Shown: positions 1 to 9,400 of the stretch, in pieces
Numbering within the stretch: position 1 is the first letter of the stretch
Layout of the letters: each line of letters begins with the position of its first letter
Assembly: GCA_026671195.1 (NCBI GenBank)
Contig: JAPOHD010000027.1
Span: 496,001-560,000 of the forward strand
Direction: 5' to 3'
DNA from: Draconibacterium aestuarii
Lineage (GTDB): Bacteria; Bacteroidota; Bacteroidia; Bacteroidales; Prolixibacteraceae
DNA: 64,000 bases
Program-made: the position numbers and the translations under genes
Notes under the pieces: model-generated
Databases searched by the model: none
What the model was told of the DNA's origin: nothing
What the model saw: the letters and a program-made list of their open reading frames with translations, nothing else

Positions 1-198
1 AAGATCCATTTTAAAAACGTGGAGCGGAACACCAGCATTCTGCGAAATGTGCCGGGCAGCCTCCAGTTCAATTTTGTGGCGCTGGCCATAGTCAAAAGCA
101 ATTGCACTCACTTCTTCAAAATTCGCTTTTGCCCAGAAAAGACAGGTTGTTGAATCTTGCCCCCCGGAAAAAACAACCAATGCTTTGTTACTTTGCAT
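1..198 (-). CDS. queC: 7-cyano-7-deazaguanine synthase QueC (N-terminal part)
   Basis: Only the first 66 residues lie in the window; the rest runs off the left edge. The protein opens [19 protein letters not shown], and the SGGQDS at residues 11-16 is the ATP-pyrophosphatase (PP-loop) signature of QueC. A downstream FDYGQRH also fits the family. QueC makes preQ0 from 7-carboxy-7-deazaguanine in queuosine biosynthesis, in the cytoplasm. The ATG at 198-196 overlaps the last 11 nt of the upstream transporter gene, so the two are one transcript and probably translationally coupled. Identification is firm; completeness cannot be judged. Confidence 0.93.
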   Translation of the reverse strand, partial: MQSNKALVVFSGGQDSTTCLFWAKANFEEVSAIAFDYGQRHKIELEAARHISQNAGVPLHVFKMDL

Positions 199-880
199 TC
201 TCGATCTGTTTTAAACGAAATGGATTGTACGAAACGGCGTAATCGAAAGTGTCAATTCCCTCAATCTTCTTGACTCTTTTAACTGTCCAGATGGTGAGTG
301 GGAGTACGGCAATCTCGTATACTGTTTTAATTATTGCCTGCGTAACAATCATTCCAAGAATTACTTTGATCGGAAAAACTCCTGCAAAAGCAATCGTTAT
401 GAAAATCATGGAATCGGCGCCTTCGCCAACCAGCGTGGATACAATCGCACGAATGGAGAAACCTTTCCCTTTGGTAAGTACCTTAAATTTGCTCATTACA
501 AAAGCATTTAAAAACGAACCTAAAAGATAAGCCAGCATACTTGCGGCGACAATTCGTGGGGTGCTTCCCAAAACAGTTGCAAATGCCTCCTGGTTTTGCC
601 AGAAAGGAGCGGCTGTTACTGAAATGGCCAGTGTAAAAAACAGCACAGCCAGTACATTTACTCCAAACCCGGCCCAGATAATAAGGCGGGTTTTCTGATA
701 GCCCCAAACTTCAACCAATACATCGTTAATAATGTAGGCCAACGGAAAAATAAGAACTCCGGCCGGTGCCGACCAGGGGCCAATCATCATAATTTTTGAG
801 GCAAGGATGTTGGAAAGTAGAAGACAGGTTGCGAATAAGATACCTGTCAGCATAAACAATACAGAAACTTTGTTTTTCAT
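188..880 (-). CDS. yhhQ: Queuosine precursor transporter, YhhQ/VUT (DUF165) family
   Basis: A 230-residue polytopic inner-membrane protein with about six hydrophobic segments. The stretch around residues 38-58, ending in [13 protein letters not shown], carries the acidic residues typical of the YhhQ/DUF165 family, whose characterised members import preQ0/preQ1. The neighbouring queC, which it overlaps, and the preQ1-I-like riboswitch directly upstream both support this substrate. Translation starts at ATG 880-878, immediately after an AAGAAG that doubles as part of the riboswitch tail. Length is normal for the family. Confidence 0.92.
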   Translation of the reverse strand: MKNKVSVLFMLTGILFATCLLLSNILASKIMMIGPWSAPAGVLIFPLAYIINDVLVEVWGYQKTRLIIWAGFGVNVLAVLFFTLAISVTAAPFWQNQEAFATVLGSTPRIVAASMLAYLLGSFLNAFVMSKFKVLTKGKGFSIRAIVSTLVGEGADSMIFITIAFAGVFPIKVILGMIVTQAIIKTVYEIAVLPLTIWTVKRVKKIEGIDTFDYAVSYNPFRLKQIENAK

Positions 881-883
881 CTT

Positions 884-914
884 CTTGTTTTTTACGTGGT
901 TATCAAGAACACGT
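884..914 (-). promoter_or_regulatory. preQ1-I-type riboswitch candidate
   Basis: On the minus strand a 5-bp stem ACGTG (914-910) / CACGT (898-894) encloses the 11-nt loop TTCTTGATAAC (909-899). It is followed by an A-rich tail AAAAAACAAG (893-884). Loop CTTG (907-904) is perfectly complementary to tail CAAG (887-884), giving the H-type pseudoknot of preQ1-I aptamers. The tail runs straight into the ribosome-binding region and ATG of the YhhQ transporter, which implies translational control. Architecture, size and downstream genes all match preQ1-I riboswitches; no covariance search was run. Confidence 0.85.
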
Positions 915-929
915 GGTTAATAATTGCCG

Positions 930-937
930 CAAAGATA
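930..937 (-). promoter_or_regulatory. -7 promoter element for yhhQ-queC
   Basis: The minus strand reads TATCTTTG, matching the Bacteroidota -7 consensus TAnnTTTG. A start a few nt downstream would place the 5' end about 10 nt before the preQ1 aptamer, as expected for a short riboswitch leader. No clear -33 TTTG was found. Confidence 0.6.
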
Positions 938-1110
938 TAAAAATACAGAATAACTAAAAATAGGTCTGTTTGTTGTGTGAGTTTTTGCTTAAATGTCATG
1001 TTGTCAGTGGTATCAACTGGAATGACTGGAGGGAGGAACCGAAATAAACAATAGCACAGAAGCAATAAACAGGCGTTTAAGACAGGTGTATTTAGTCTCA
1101 ATAATTACTG

Positions 1111-1118
1111 TACTTTTG
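1111..1118 (+). promoter_or_regulatory. -7 promoter element for the RluA-family gene
   Basis: TACTTTTG matches TAnnTTTG and ends 25 nt before the ATG at 1144. It forms a divergent promoter pair with the yhhQ-queC promoter across the 880-1144 gap. Confidence 0.55.
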
Positions 1119-1143
1119 TACTTCAATTATCAGCACAATTTTT

Positions 1144-2079
1144 ATGAATAGAAAAGGCACAGGAGCAGTAAAAGGGAAAGAAAAAAATCCGTCGGAAAAT
1201 AAAAAGGGAGCCTCTTTTCAGGTAAAAGAGAATACGTTTCTTATGGAGTTTTTAATGGCGCAAATGCCCGGTAAAAGCCGAAGTAAGATTAAATTGTTGC
1301 TGGGTAGAAAACAGGTGCTGGTTGATGGTAAACCAATTTCTCAGTTTAACCATGCTCTGACTCCCGGCCAGAAGGTTGAAATCAGTAAAGGAATGCAGGA
1401 AACGTATCGTGCAGTAAAGCAGGCCCGCGAATTATCGATTGTTTATGAAGATGCTGAACTCATTGTAATTGAAAAGCCGGCAGGATTACTTTCTATCGGT
1501 ACCGAAAAAGAAAAACGCGCAACAGCTTACAGTCTGCTAAGCGATTACGTAAAACAACAAGATCCTGAAAATAAAATATTTGTGGTTCATCGACTCGATC
1601 GCGAAACATCGGGTTTAATGATGTTTGCCAAAAGTGAGGAAATAAAATACCATCTTCAGGAGTTATGGGTCAATACGGTAATTGAACGAACTTATATTGC
1701 GGTGGTTGAAGGCTATGTAAAAGAGGATGAAGGAGTGATTTCTTCGTATCTAGTTGAAGGGAAAACTTTCGTAGTGCATTCGTCGCAGAATCCTAAAGCA
1801 GGAAAGAAGGCAGTTACCAACTTTAAAACGTTGCAGCGAAAAAGAGGTTATTCGTTGTTAAAAGTGAATCTGGATACAGGTCGTAAAAACCAGATACGTG
1901 TACACATGCAAGATATTGGACACAGTATTATTGGCGATAAAAAATACGGAGCCACAGTAAGTCCCATAAAACGGTTGGGGTTACATGCGCAACAACTCTC
2001 TTTTGCTCACCCGCTTTCGGGGAAAAAAATATTCTTCGAATCGAAAATTCCGGAAGAGTTTTTGAGACTGTTCAAATAG
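1144..2079 (+). CDS. RluA-family pseudouridine synthase with S4 domain
   Basis: 311 residues. A lysine-rich N-terminus is followed by an S4-like RNA-binding segment (about residues 32-82), then the RluA catalytic domain. The motif HRLDRETSG at 149-157 contains the catalytic aspartate D152, and GRKNQIRVHMQDIGHSIIGD near the C-terminus is the conserved substrate-site segment. Such enzymes convert uridine to pseudouridine in rRNA or tRNA; which site is modified cannot be told from sequence alone (RluD, RluC and RluA paralogues look alike). It is monocistronic and ends only 17 nt from the stop of the convergent propeller gene. Confidence 0.88.
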   Translation: MNRKGTGAVKGKEKNPSENKKGASFQVKENTFLMEFLMAQMPGKSRSKIKLLLGRKQVLVDGKPISQFNHALTPGQKVEISKGMQETYRAVKQARELSIVYEDAELIVIEKPAGLLSIGTEKEKRATAYSLLSDYVKQQDPENKIFVVHRLDRETSGLMMFAKSEEIKYHLQELWVNTVIERTYIAVVEGYVKEDEGVISSYLVEGKTFVVHSSQNPKAGKKAVTNFKTLQRKRGYSLLKVNLDTGRKNQIRVHMQDIGHSIIGDKKYGATVSPIKRLGLHAQQLSFAHPLSGKKIFFESKIPEEFLRLFK

Positions 2080-2096
2080 ATACCCTTCTCACATCT

Positions 2097-2981
2097 TTAG
2101 TTTTTTACCAGTTTATAAGCTTTCACCTGGTTTTTGAAAAACGTTGGAATATAAAGAATCTGGTTGTCGATGCAGAAGTCAATATCGGCCGCATTTTCTT
2201 CCTGGGCTTTAGTGTCCAGTAGTTGCTTTATTTCTCCATTTTCCGATACATAACTAACGGAACCTTGCCAGTCAGAGGTAATATAGTCGCCATTGCCAAC
2301 CGAAGCGATTCCGTCACCGTGCCCCATGTTTTCGGTAATAATTCTGGGTTTCATTGTGCCCCACGGAATTTCTTTAAACTGACTACTTCCGCTGGTTATT
2401 ATAAGCATTCTGTCCTTTTCCCAGAACAGACCGTTAAACCGTTCGTCTGCTTCACCCTGCAAAATGGGTTCTAACCGGCCATTGTTTAATTGGTAAATTA
2501 TGCTGGTGCCCGAGGAGGAAACATAAACAGTTCCGTCGTCGGCAACGGTAATGTCATTAAGTTGAGGTGTTCCTTCCAGTTCAATTTTATTTATAATTTC
2601 ACCCGATTCAATGTCGGCTTCCACCAAAGTGTTTATATCGGCAATAAATAATGAATTGCCACTTATACCCATGCCTTTGGGACCATTTAATCCCTCTATC
2701 CATTTCAAGTCCAGGATTTTTCCCGATCGATCCATTTTTGAAATAAATCCATTACCATCCAGTTCCCAGGGATTTTCGTTCACACACGAAACATAAAGAA
2801 GGTTGCGCTCATGATCAATCAAAACGGACTCAGGAGTTTTGAGGCTGGTATCCGATTCCCAAACTATTTCAAGTTTATAGACCGATGCTTTTTCCTGCAG
2901 GCTTTCCGGTTTCTTTTTAGATGGTGTATTGCACGAAACAAATCCGGGTAACAGTATGAGTAAAGAAAGAAGTGTTTTCAT
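2097..2981 (-). CDS. SMP-30/NHL-type beta-propeller lipoprotein
   Basis: About 294 residues from the MKTLLSLL start (an upstream in-frame ATG at 2990 is possible). The signal peptide ends in a lipobox, GFVSC, so the mature protein is a lipid-anchored envelope protein. The body has repeated propeller-blade phrases (GPKGMGISGNSLFIAD, DDGTVYVSSSG, GDGIASVGNGDYITSD) typical of the SMP-30/gluconolactonase fold. These often bind a divalent metal and hydrolyse lactones, but I cannot assign a substrate. It appears to be a single-gene unit. Confidence 0.7.
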   Translation of the reverse strand: MKTLLSLLILLPGFVSCNTPSKKKPESLQEKASVYKLEIVWESDTSLKTPESVLIDHERNLLYVSCVNENPWELDGNGFISKMDRSGKILDLKWIEGLNGPKGMGISGNSLFIADINTLVEADIESGEIINKIELEGTPQLNDITVADDGTVYVSSSGTSIIYQLNNGRLEPILQGEADERFNGLFWEKDRMLIITSGSSQFKEIPWGTMKPRIITENMGHGDGIASVGNGDYITSDWQGSVSYVSENGEIKQLLDTKAQEENAADIDFCIDNQILYIPTFFKNQVKAYKLVKN

Positions 2982-3196
2982 AGTGAGCATTTAAATTGGT
3001 TGTATATGAAACGTTAAAATACAATAACTGTTTAGTGTTTCACATAGAAATTCAGTAAAGTTTCTCTGAGTATATATTTTTTATCCTTATTGTTCGACTA
3101 ATTATAAAAAGATTCCTCTCCGTCAGCAGACGAATTAGGAATGACTGGTTTTAGAAGGGTTTCTAAATATTTCCTGTTAAGCCTTAAATGTACGAC

Positions 3197-3230
3197 AAAA
3201 AAGAGCCGGCTTTATTTTTAAAGCCGGCTC
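3197..3230 (-). terminator. Rho-independent terminator after the oxidoreductase gene
   Basis: A perfect 11-bp stem (3203-3213 / 3220-3230, core GAGCCGGCTTT) with a 6-nt loop is followed on the minus strand by a run of six T. It lies 30 nt beyond the stop at 3260 and closes the 18-3.2 kb minus-strand locus. Confidence 0.9.
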
Positions 3231-3259
3231 ATATTAATGTTTTGTTGCAATTTTCCGAA

Positions 3260-4780
3260 TTATAATTCTAACTCCCAACCCGCTCTGGGTTTACGTTTTA
3301 TTAAGTTTTGTGCGTATTCGTACGCATCAATAACTTCGTACTCAGAGTTATAACGGGGAGATGGTCGGTTGGTATCGAGTTTTATTGATTTCGCAACCCT
3401 GATTTGTTCTCCGGGTTTAATGTTGGTAAATTTCATATTCTCGCCATCCCAACGTAATACACGTTGTAGCCCGGCAAGGCGTGAGGCCACGGTTCCCATT
3501 ACCACCACTTCGTTAAATGGTCCTGCATAACCAAAATGCGATTTTGGTTTAACTCTGGTCGCAGCATCTTCCTTGCATGCCCTTATCCAGTCTTTCTCGT
3601 GACCATCAATACCACCTTCTACTAGTCTTTCGCTAATATTTGGTTTATAGTCTTTAAATTCTTTGGTGGGTAAACGTTTGGCATTTTTAGCGTAACATCC
3701 ACACATAATTTTTCCTTTTGTACCGACAAATAGGACACCACCATCATTATCACCCATTTTTTCGCCATCCTCTAATTCTTCAGGGCGATCTGGCATTAAA
3801 CCACCATCGTACCAGGTAATTTTAACTTCTGGCATATCCACATTTTTGTACTTTTCGCGTGCCGGAAAATAATAGGTAACTTTTTCTGACTCAGGAGGGG
3901 ATTCCAATGTCCATTTCGACGAACTCGCTTCAATTCCATTAGGGTACTGAAGACGTAAACTGCGCATGATAACATCAAAAATATGACAAGCCATATCACC
4001 AAGAGCACCTGTTCCAAAATCAAACCAACCGCGCCAGCTCCATGGATGATACATTGGAGAATAGGGTCTTACCGGGGCAGGTCCCAACCATGAATCCCAA
4101 TCCAATTGCTTTGGTTTGGCCGGCGTTTCATCCGGACGGCTTAAAGATTGTGGCCAAATGGGCCGGTTGGTCCAGGCATGAACTTCTTTTACCTCGCCAA
4201 TATCGCCGTTCCAAATACTTTCGCATACCCAGTAGGTATCGTCGCCAGATGCTCCCTGGTTTCCCATTTGAGTAGCTACATTGTATTTTTCTGCAGCCTG
4301 TGTAAGTATTCTTGATTCATATACTGAGTGGGTAAGTGGTTTCTGACAGTAAACATGTTTCCCCAGTTTCATAGCATCGAGGGTAACATTGGCATGTGTA
4401 TGGTCAGGAGTAGCAATGATTACCGCATCAATTTGATTGCCTATTTCGGAGAACATTTTTTTGTAGTCCTGATATTGATAGGGAACTGTTTTGTCAGGAA
4501 ATTCTTCTCTAAAAGAAGTAATTCTTTTATCCATTCGATCTAAATCAACATCACAAACTGCTACAATGTTTTCATCCATGCAGTTTTTCATATTGCCCCA
4601 GCCCATGCCAATTCCTACAACGGCAATATTTAGTTTTCCTTCAGGCCACTTTTTTTCTTCCTGTTCTTGTTTTTCTTCAGCACATCCGGTTGACAGTAAA
4701 GTTGGAACTGCAACTGCTGTGGCAACTAATGCTGAAGTTTTTATAAAATCACGTCGGGGAACTTGTTTCTCTTTTTCCAT
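3260..4780 (-). CDS. Tat-exported Gfo/Idh/MocA-family oxidoreductase
   Basis: 506 residues. The N-terminus has a twin-arginine signal (RRDFIK at 9-14) and a hydrophobic stretch ending near GCAEE, so the folded, cofactor-loaded enzyme is probably exported by Tat and may be lipidated. The Rossmann segment NIAVVGIGMGWG starts at residue 51, and YCQKPLTH (144-151) replaces the usual EKP by QKP, as in one common Bacteroidota/Planctomycetes subfamily. The C-terminal half is the alpha/beta substrate domain. Family members oxidise or reduce sugar carbons with NAD(P), and the position after two SusCD pairs suggests action on an imported or surface-bound sugar. The actual substrate is unknown. Confidence 0.85.
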   Translation of the reverse strand: MEKEKQVPRRDFIKTSALVATAVAVPTLLSTGCAEEKQEQEEKKWPEGKLNIAVVGIGMGWGNMKNCMDENIVAVCDVDLDRMDKRITSFREEFPDKTVPYQYQDYKKMFSEIGNQIDAVIIATPDHTHANVTLDAMKLGKHVYCQKPLTHSVYESRILTQAAEKYNVATQMGNQGASGDDTYWVCESIWNGDIGEVKEVHAWTNRPIWPQSLSRPDETPAKPKQLDWDSWLGPAPVRPYSPMYHPWSWRGWFDFGTGALGDMACHIFDVIMRSLRLQYPNGIEASSSKWTLESPPESEKVTYYFPAREKYKNVDMPEVKITWYDGGLMPDRPEELEDGEKMGDNDGGVLFVGTKGKIMCGCYAKNAKRLPTKEFKDYKPNISERLVEGGIDGHEKDWIRACKEDAATRVKPKSHFGYAGPFNEVVVMGTVASRLAGLQRVLRWDGENMKFTNIKPGEQIRVAKSIKLDTNRPSPRYNSEYEVIDAYEYAQNLIKRKPRAGWELEL

Positions 4781-4816
4781 TTTTATTTTTAGTTGTTTTA
4801 AGTTAATACTCTAAAA

Positions 4817-6397
4817 TTAGTATCCGATATTCTGAATTAAATTTGGATTTCGTTGAATCTCATTTTCCGAGATGGGAAAAAGTAAATGTTTCTTTTCAAT
4901 GGTTTTTCCCCAGATTGTGGTATGTCCAATTGCATCAACAAAAGTTATTTCACCTTTAGTTTCTTCCGAGGTAACCGGAAATTTGCGCGTACGTTGTATA
5001 TCGGACCATATTTTATACTCAAGAGGAAATTCGCGTAATCGTTCTTTCCAAATCTCCTGAATAAAGTTGTTGACAGAGAGGCCTGTAAGTTCTGCTAGTA
5101 TTTCGCTGCGATCGGTATTCCAATAGCCTCGCGCACGCACATCGGCGAGATATTCAATGGCTTCAGGAGTTACACCTTCAGTTTGGGCAATGGCTTCTGC
5201 AGCGATTAAAAGTAGTTCGGCGTAACGGTACACGACCATATCTTTGTTTGTTTTTCCGGTAATAAAAAGCGCTTCGTCGTCGTGCCATAAATACGGTGCT
5301 GTTTCAAATTCTTTTGTTATTTCAACCCCATCCTGAGTATAAGATAATGACGAATGAAAAAATTGCTTTTCCTGTATTCGCAAATCTTTTTCTGTATTGT
5401 ATATCCACAACAATTGTTTCGAAGGTTTAAACGCATTATTGGTTACCGACGATTTGAATATTCCCCATGAAATGGCTTCGGTTGGGTAACAAATTCGGGG
5501 TTGAGCGTTGTTGGTTTCAATATTGGCATCGTATTCAACTGAATACATGTATTCATCTTCCACATCCGAAATACGCATTGCATTGTACGCACTTGTTTCA
5601 AGCGAATGCCCGTGGTGAGCAATCAGCTTGTGGTTTTTACTGTTTATGGCCATTCTGGCTACATTTGCAGCCTCCTTGTATTTATTCATTTGAACGGGGT
5701 GTCCGCTCATGTTTAAATATACATCAGACAGCAAGATTTCCACTGAACCTTTCGAAACCCGAAACTCATTTTTGGGCATTGGCAAATCGTTTAGTCCGCC
5801 TTGATCCATCGCAAACAACAAATCAACAATTATTTGGTCGTAAACCAGTTTTGTAGCGGTTCGTTGAACATACATATTTTCTAATGACGAATACGCTTCA
5901 AGTATTAAAGGAACATCGCCAAAATATTTTATGAGGTGAAAATAGTTAAATGCTCTGAAAAATTTAGCCTGGGCAATTAAATTATTCTTCTCGATGTCAG
6001 TCAGGCCAGGAGTATTCGGAATGTTTGTTATGGCAAGATTGGCTTTTGAAATAGCATCGTAACATTCATCCCAGATTCCATCGAAATAACCGGACAGATT
6101 GTGCCCGTTTAAAGTAAGGTTTTGGCTGTGTTGAACATGCACTTCCTGCCCTTTGTATTCGTTGTCGAATAAGCCCGTCATGTAACTGCCAAGCATCGCG
6201 CGCGATCCGGAAAATATTCCTGCGCTGTAAAAGTTTGTACATCCGCGACGGTATAAAATATTTACAGCATCGTAGGCGTGTGCCGAACTGGTGAAAAATT
6301 CTTCTGCTCTCATTTCGCTGCCCGGTTCTTCGGTAAGGAAGTCGTTGCAAGCTGCTAAAATCGCGAGGCTGATAAATATGAGAATAATTTTTTTCAT
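4817..6397 (-). CDS. SusD/RagB-family outer-membrane lipoprotein (first in map order)
   Basis: About 526 residues from MKKIILIFISLAILAAC; a longer reading frame begins at 6421 but would overlap susC and lack a clean signal peptide. The lipobox LAAC puts the acylated cysteine at residue 17. The N-terminal segment FLTEEPGSEMRAEEFFTSSAHAYDAVNILYR and the later VYRYAELLLIAAEAIAQTEG are typical of SusD TPR-containing nutrient-binding proteins. SusD caps the SusC channel at the cell surface. Its start lies 10 nt after the stop of the partner susC, so the pair is translationally linked. Ligand not predictable. Confidence 0.92.
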   Translation of the reverse strand: MKKIILIFISLAILAACNDFLTEEPGSEMRAEEFFTSSAHAYDAVNILYRRGCTNFYSAGIFSGSRAMLGSYMTGLFDNEYKGQEVHVQHSQNLTLNGHNLSGYFDGIWDECYDAISKANLAITNIPNTPGLTDIEKNNLIAQAKFFRAFNYFHLIKYFGDVPLILEAYSSLENMYVQRTATKLVYDQIIVDLLFAMDQGGLNDLPMPKNEFRVSKGSVEILLSDVYLNMSGHPVQMNKYKEAANVARMAINSKNHKLIAHHGHSLETSAYNAMRISDVEDEYMYSVEYDANIETNNAQPRICYPTEAISWGIFKSSVTNNAFKPSKQLLWIYNTEKDLRIQEKQFFHSSLSYTQDGVEITKEFETAPYLWHDDEALFITGKTNKDMVVYRYAELLLIAAEAIAQTEGVTPEAIEYLADVRARGYWNTDRSEILAELTGLSVNNFIQEIWKERLREFPLEYKIWSDIQRTRKFPVTSEETKGEITFVDAIGHTTIWGKTIEKKHLLFPISENEIQRNPNLIQNIGY

Positions 6398-6407
6398 GCT
6401 TTTAACT

Positions 6408-9400
6408 TTAAAAAACTGCACTTACTCCAAACGACAATGTAGTAGGTTTGGGATACTGGAAGAAAAAGATATTCTGCCCCCATAAATTGTTTTCCCACGA
6501 TGTAGCTTCCGGATCGTATCCTTTAAAATCTTTCGAATCGATTACAAAAGCATTATCAAGATTGGCATAAATCCGAAGCGAACTTAAAAGAGAGTGTTTA
6601 AACAAGGCCTTGTTGAAGTTGTAACCTAACGAAAAAAGTGCTCCCCGTAAATAAGAACCATCAACCACCCAGTGGTCGTCAACTTCGCTGTTTTGTCCAT
6701 TTAACGGAGCATTTCGTATTTGTTGAACCATGGTGTTCTGGTTGTTTTCCGTCCAGCTGTCGTATAAAACAGAAGTCAGTCCGTTGGCATAACCCGTTCT
6801 GTCTTCGGTTGAATGAAAAAACTGTTGCATAATGTCAACACCTGCAACAAATTGCAAATCGATTGAAAAGTCAAAGTTTTTGTATTGAAAACGGTTTATC
6901 AGGCTGCCGGTTACATCAGGAACTCCTTTGCCAATTATGTCTCTTTCTTCCGAACGTTTTGCAACCCCCGGAACAGCACCAACAGCAGCTGCCTCAGCCG
7001 CTTCGTCAGTTCCCCATGTTCCCAGTCTTTTGTAGCCCCAAAATGTACTTAAAGCTTCGCCAACCCGTAAAATGGTCTGACTTCCTGACACCCACCAGGG
7101 ACCGGGTAAAATGTCCTCGTCATTTTCTCCGAGTTTTTCAATCTTGTTTTTGTTGTAATTAATATTTAATGTCGTATTCCAGATAAAATCTTTTTTATTG
7201 ACGTTTGTGGTACTTAACAGTACTTCCAATCCTTCGTTAGAAACTGCGCCAATATTGTCCATTACCGAAGTAAATCCGGTAGAGTGAGGTACCGGGCGGT
7301 TTAGCAGAAGGTCTTTTGTAAGTTTGTAATAATAATCGAGTTCGATGGAGATACGATTGTTTAGAAACGAAGTATTTAATCCGAAGTTAAATTGTGATGT
7401 TTTTTCCCATTCCAAATCGGGATTAGGCAACTTGGTTACTTCGCTGTAATTTTCGCGCACTCCATTTAAAAGTACCGTTCCGCTGCGTATTGTTGCCAAC
7501 GACCTATACACTCCCAATTCGGTATTTCCGGTAACACCATAACTTGTACGTAGTTTTATGTAGTCGAAAAATAAGTTGTTACTCATAAAATCTTCTTCCG
7601 AAACAACCCATCCCAATCCTGCCGAAGGGAAAAATCCATATTTTTTATTTGTTCCAAAACGCGAAGACCCATCTGCCCGGGCAGTGAAAGTGGCAAGGTA
7701 TTTATCGTCATAGGAATAGTTGAATCGAAAGAAGGAAGAATTCATCGACCATTTTTCGTAGCCCGATTCAGGAGCATTGGGATCATTTGCGGCTCCAATA
7801 TTATTGAATTTGTAAAAATCGTTTGAAAATCCGGTGCTCGACATGTTATTAAAACTGTATGTTCTTTCCTGCCAGCTTAAGCCAAGTACTGAGCTGATCC
7901 GGTGTTTGTTAAAACTTTTGTCGTAATTCAGAAAAGTTTCTTGCTGCCAGTACACTATGTCGGTGTTTTGAATACGTGCAAAAGCATTCGGGAACGAGAT
8001 GTTTAATAAATCCGTTGGATTGTAATCTCTGTTTTTTGTAATATGAATGTCGGTCCCGAACTGGGTTTTTAACTGCAATTCAGGTAAAATATGAAAGTTA
8101 AGAAACACGTTGCCAAAAAATTGGGTTCGGTTTCGTAAGCGGTCCTGACTTTCGAGTACATGAACCGGGTTGGCCATACCTTCGAGAGCAAAATTAGATG
8201 TACTCGATGAGTTGCTCCAGTTGCCATCGGGCATTTTAACGGGTAATATCGGAACAAATTCGATCATTGTTCTTCGTGGCATTTGGTAAGCCTGCCCTTC
8301 TTCAACTTCGTTTTGCGAAGTTCTGTTGATGAGCATATTCATACCAAAATCTAACCAGTCAACGGGTTGTGCGTCGTAGGCAATTTTTGCATTTATCCGT
8401 TTTAACCACGAGTTAAGCATTATTCCCTGGTTGTCGGTGTAATTCAGGAAAGCACCAACTGACGATTTTGAGGTACCTTGCTGAATGCTAAACTGGTGAT
8501 TGTGGGAAATTGACGTTCGTGTGGCTTCGTCCTGCCAATCGGTATTGTACAACGGTTTGCCGTTTTCGTCGAATAAATTGGGATCGGTAAATTCAATGTG
8601 TGGTATTTCGTCAGGACTGTAATCGCGGTATTTGGGGGCATTCTCATACCCTTGTTTTATTACTTCTAGCCATTCTTCGGAGTTTAGCAAATCCAGTTTG
8701 TTACGCATGTGTCCAACACTTATATAACCGTCGTATTTAATAACAACTTCGCCGTTTTTGGCTCCTCGTTTTGTGGTTACCAGAATAACTCCGTTGGAGC
8801 CCCGCGCACCATAAATTGCGGCAGATGATGCATCTTTTAATACCTCAATTCGTTCAATGTCGTACGGATTCATGTGCTGAAAATCTTCCATCGCCACTCC
8901 GTCTACAATATACAAGGGATCTGAAGTTGTTTCAATCGAATTTATTCCTCTGATAATTATACGAGTGCTGCCCGATGGAGAGCCGGAATTTGAAAACACA
9001 TTTACCCCGGCAATTTTGCCTTTTATTCCCTGGAGGGCATTAAAAACAGGCCTTTCCAAAAGACTATTGGCTTCAATCATTCCAACAGAACCTGTTACAT
9101 CCGATTTTCGCTGAACGCCATATCCTACTGCGATAACTTCCTCAATACCGATGGCATCGTTGGCCATTATGACATTTATTACATCCTGATATGAAAGCGG
9201 AATTTCTTGTGTAATCATTCCAATAAATGAAAAGACCAATGTTTCGTTACTGGCAACTTTTGATAGCGAATAGCGTCCATTGGCATCGGTGGTGGTTCCG
9301 CGGGTTGTCCCTTTTAGTAACACATTTACGCCGGTCACCGGAGTCCCGGTTTCATCTGTAACCTGGCCTGTTACTGTTTTCTGATTTTGCGATTTTATTG

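Noticed and set aside
892-1101. 69-codon minus-strand frame upstream of yhhQ
   Set aside because: It spans the promoter and riboswitch region, has no family features, and the structured RNA explains the sequence better.
4042-4275. Plus-strand frames inside the MocA, SusC and SusD genes
   Set aside because: They are antisense shadows of well-supported proteins and show no independent signals.
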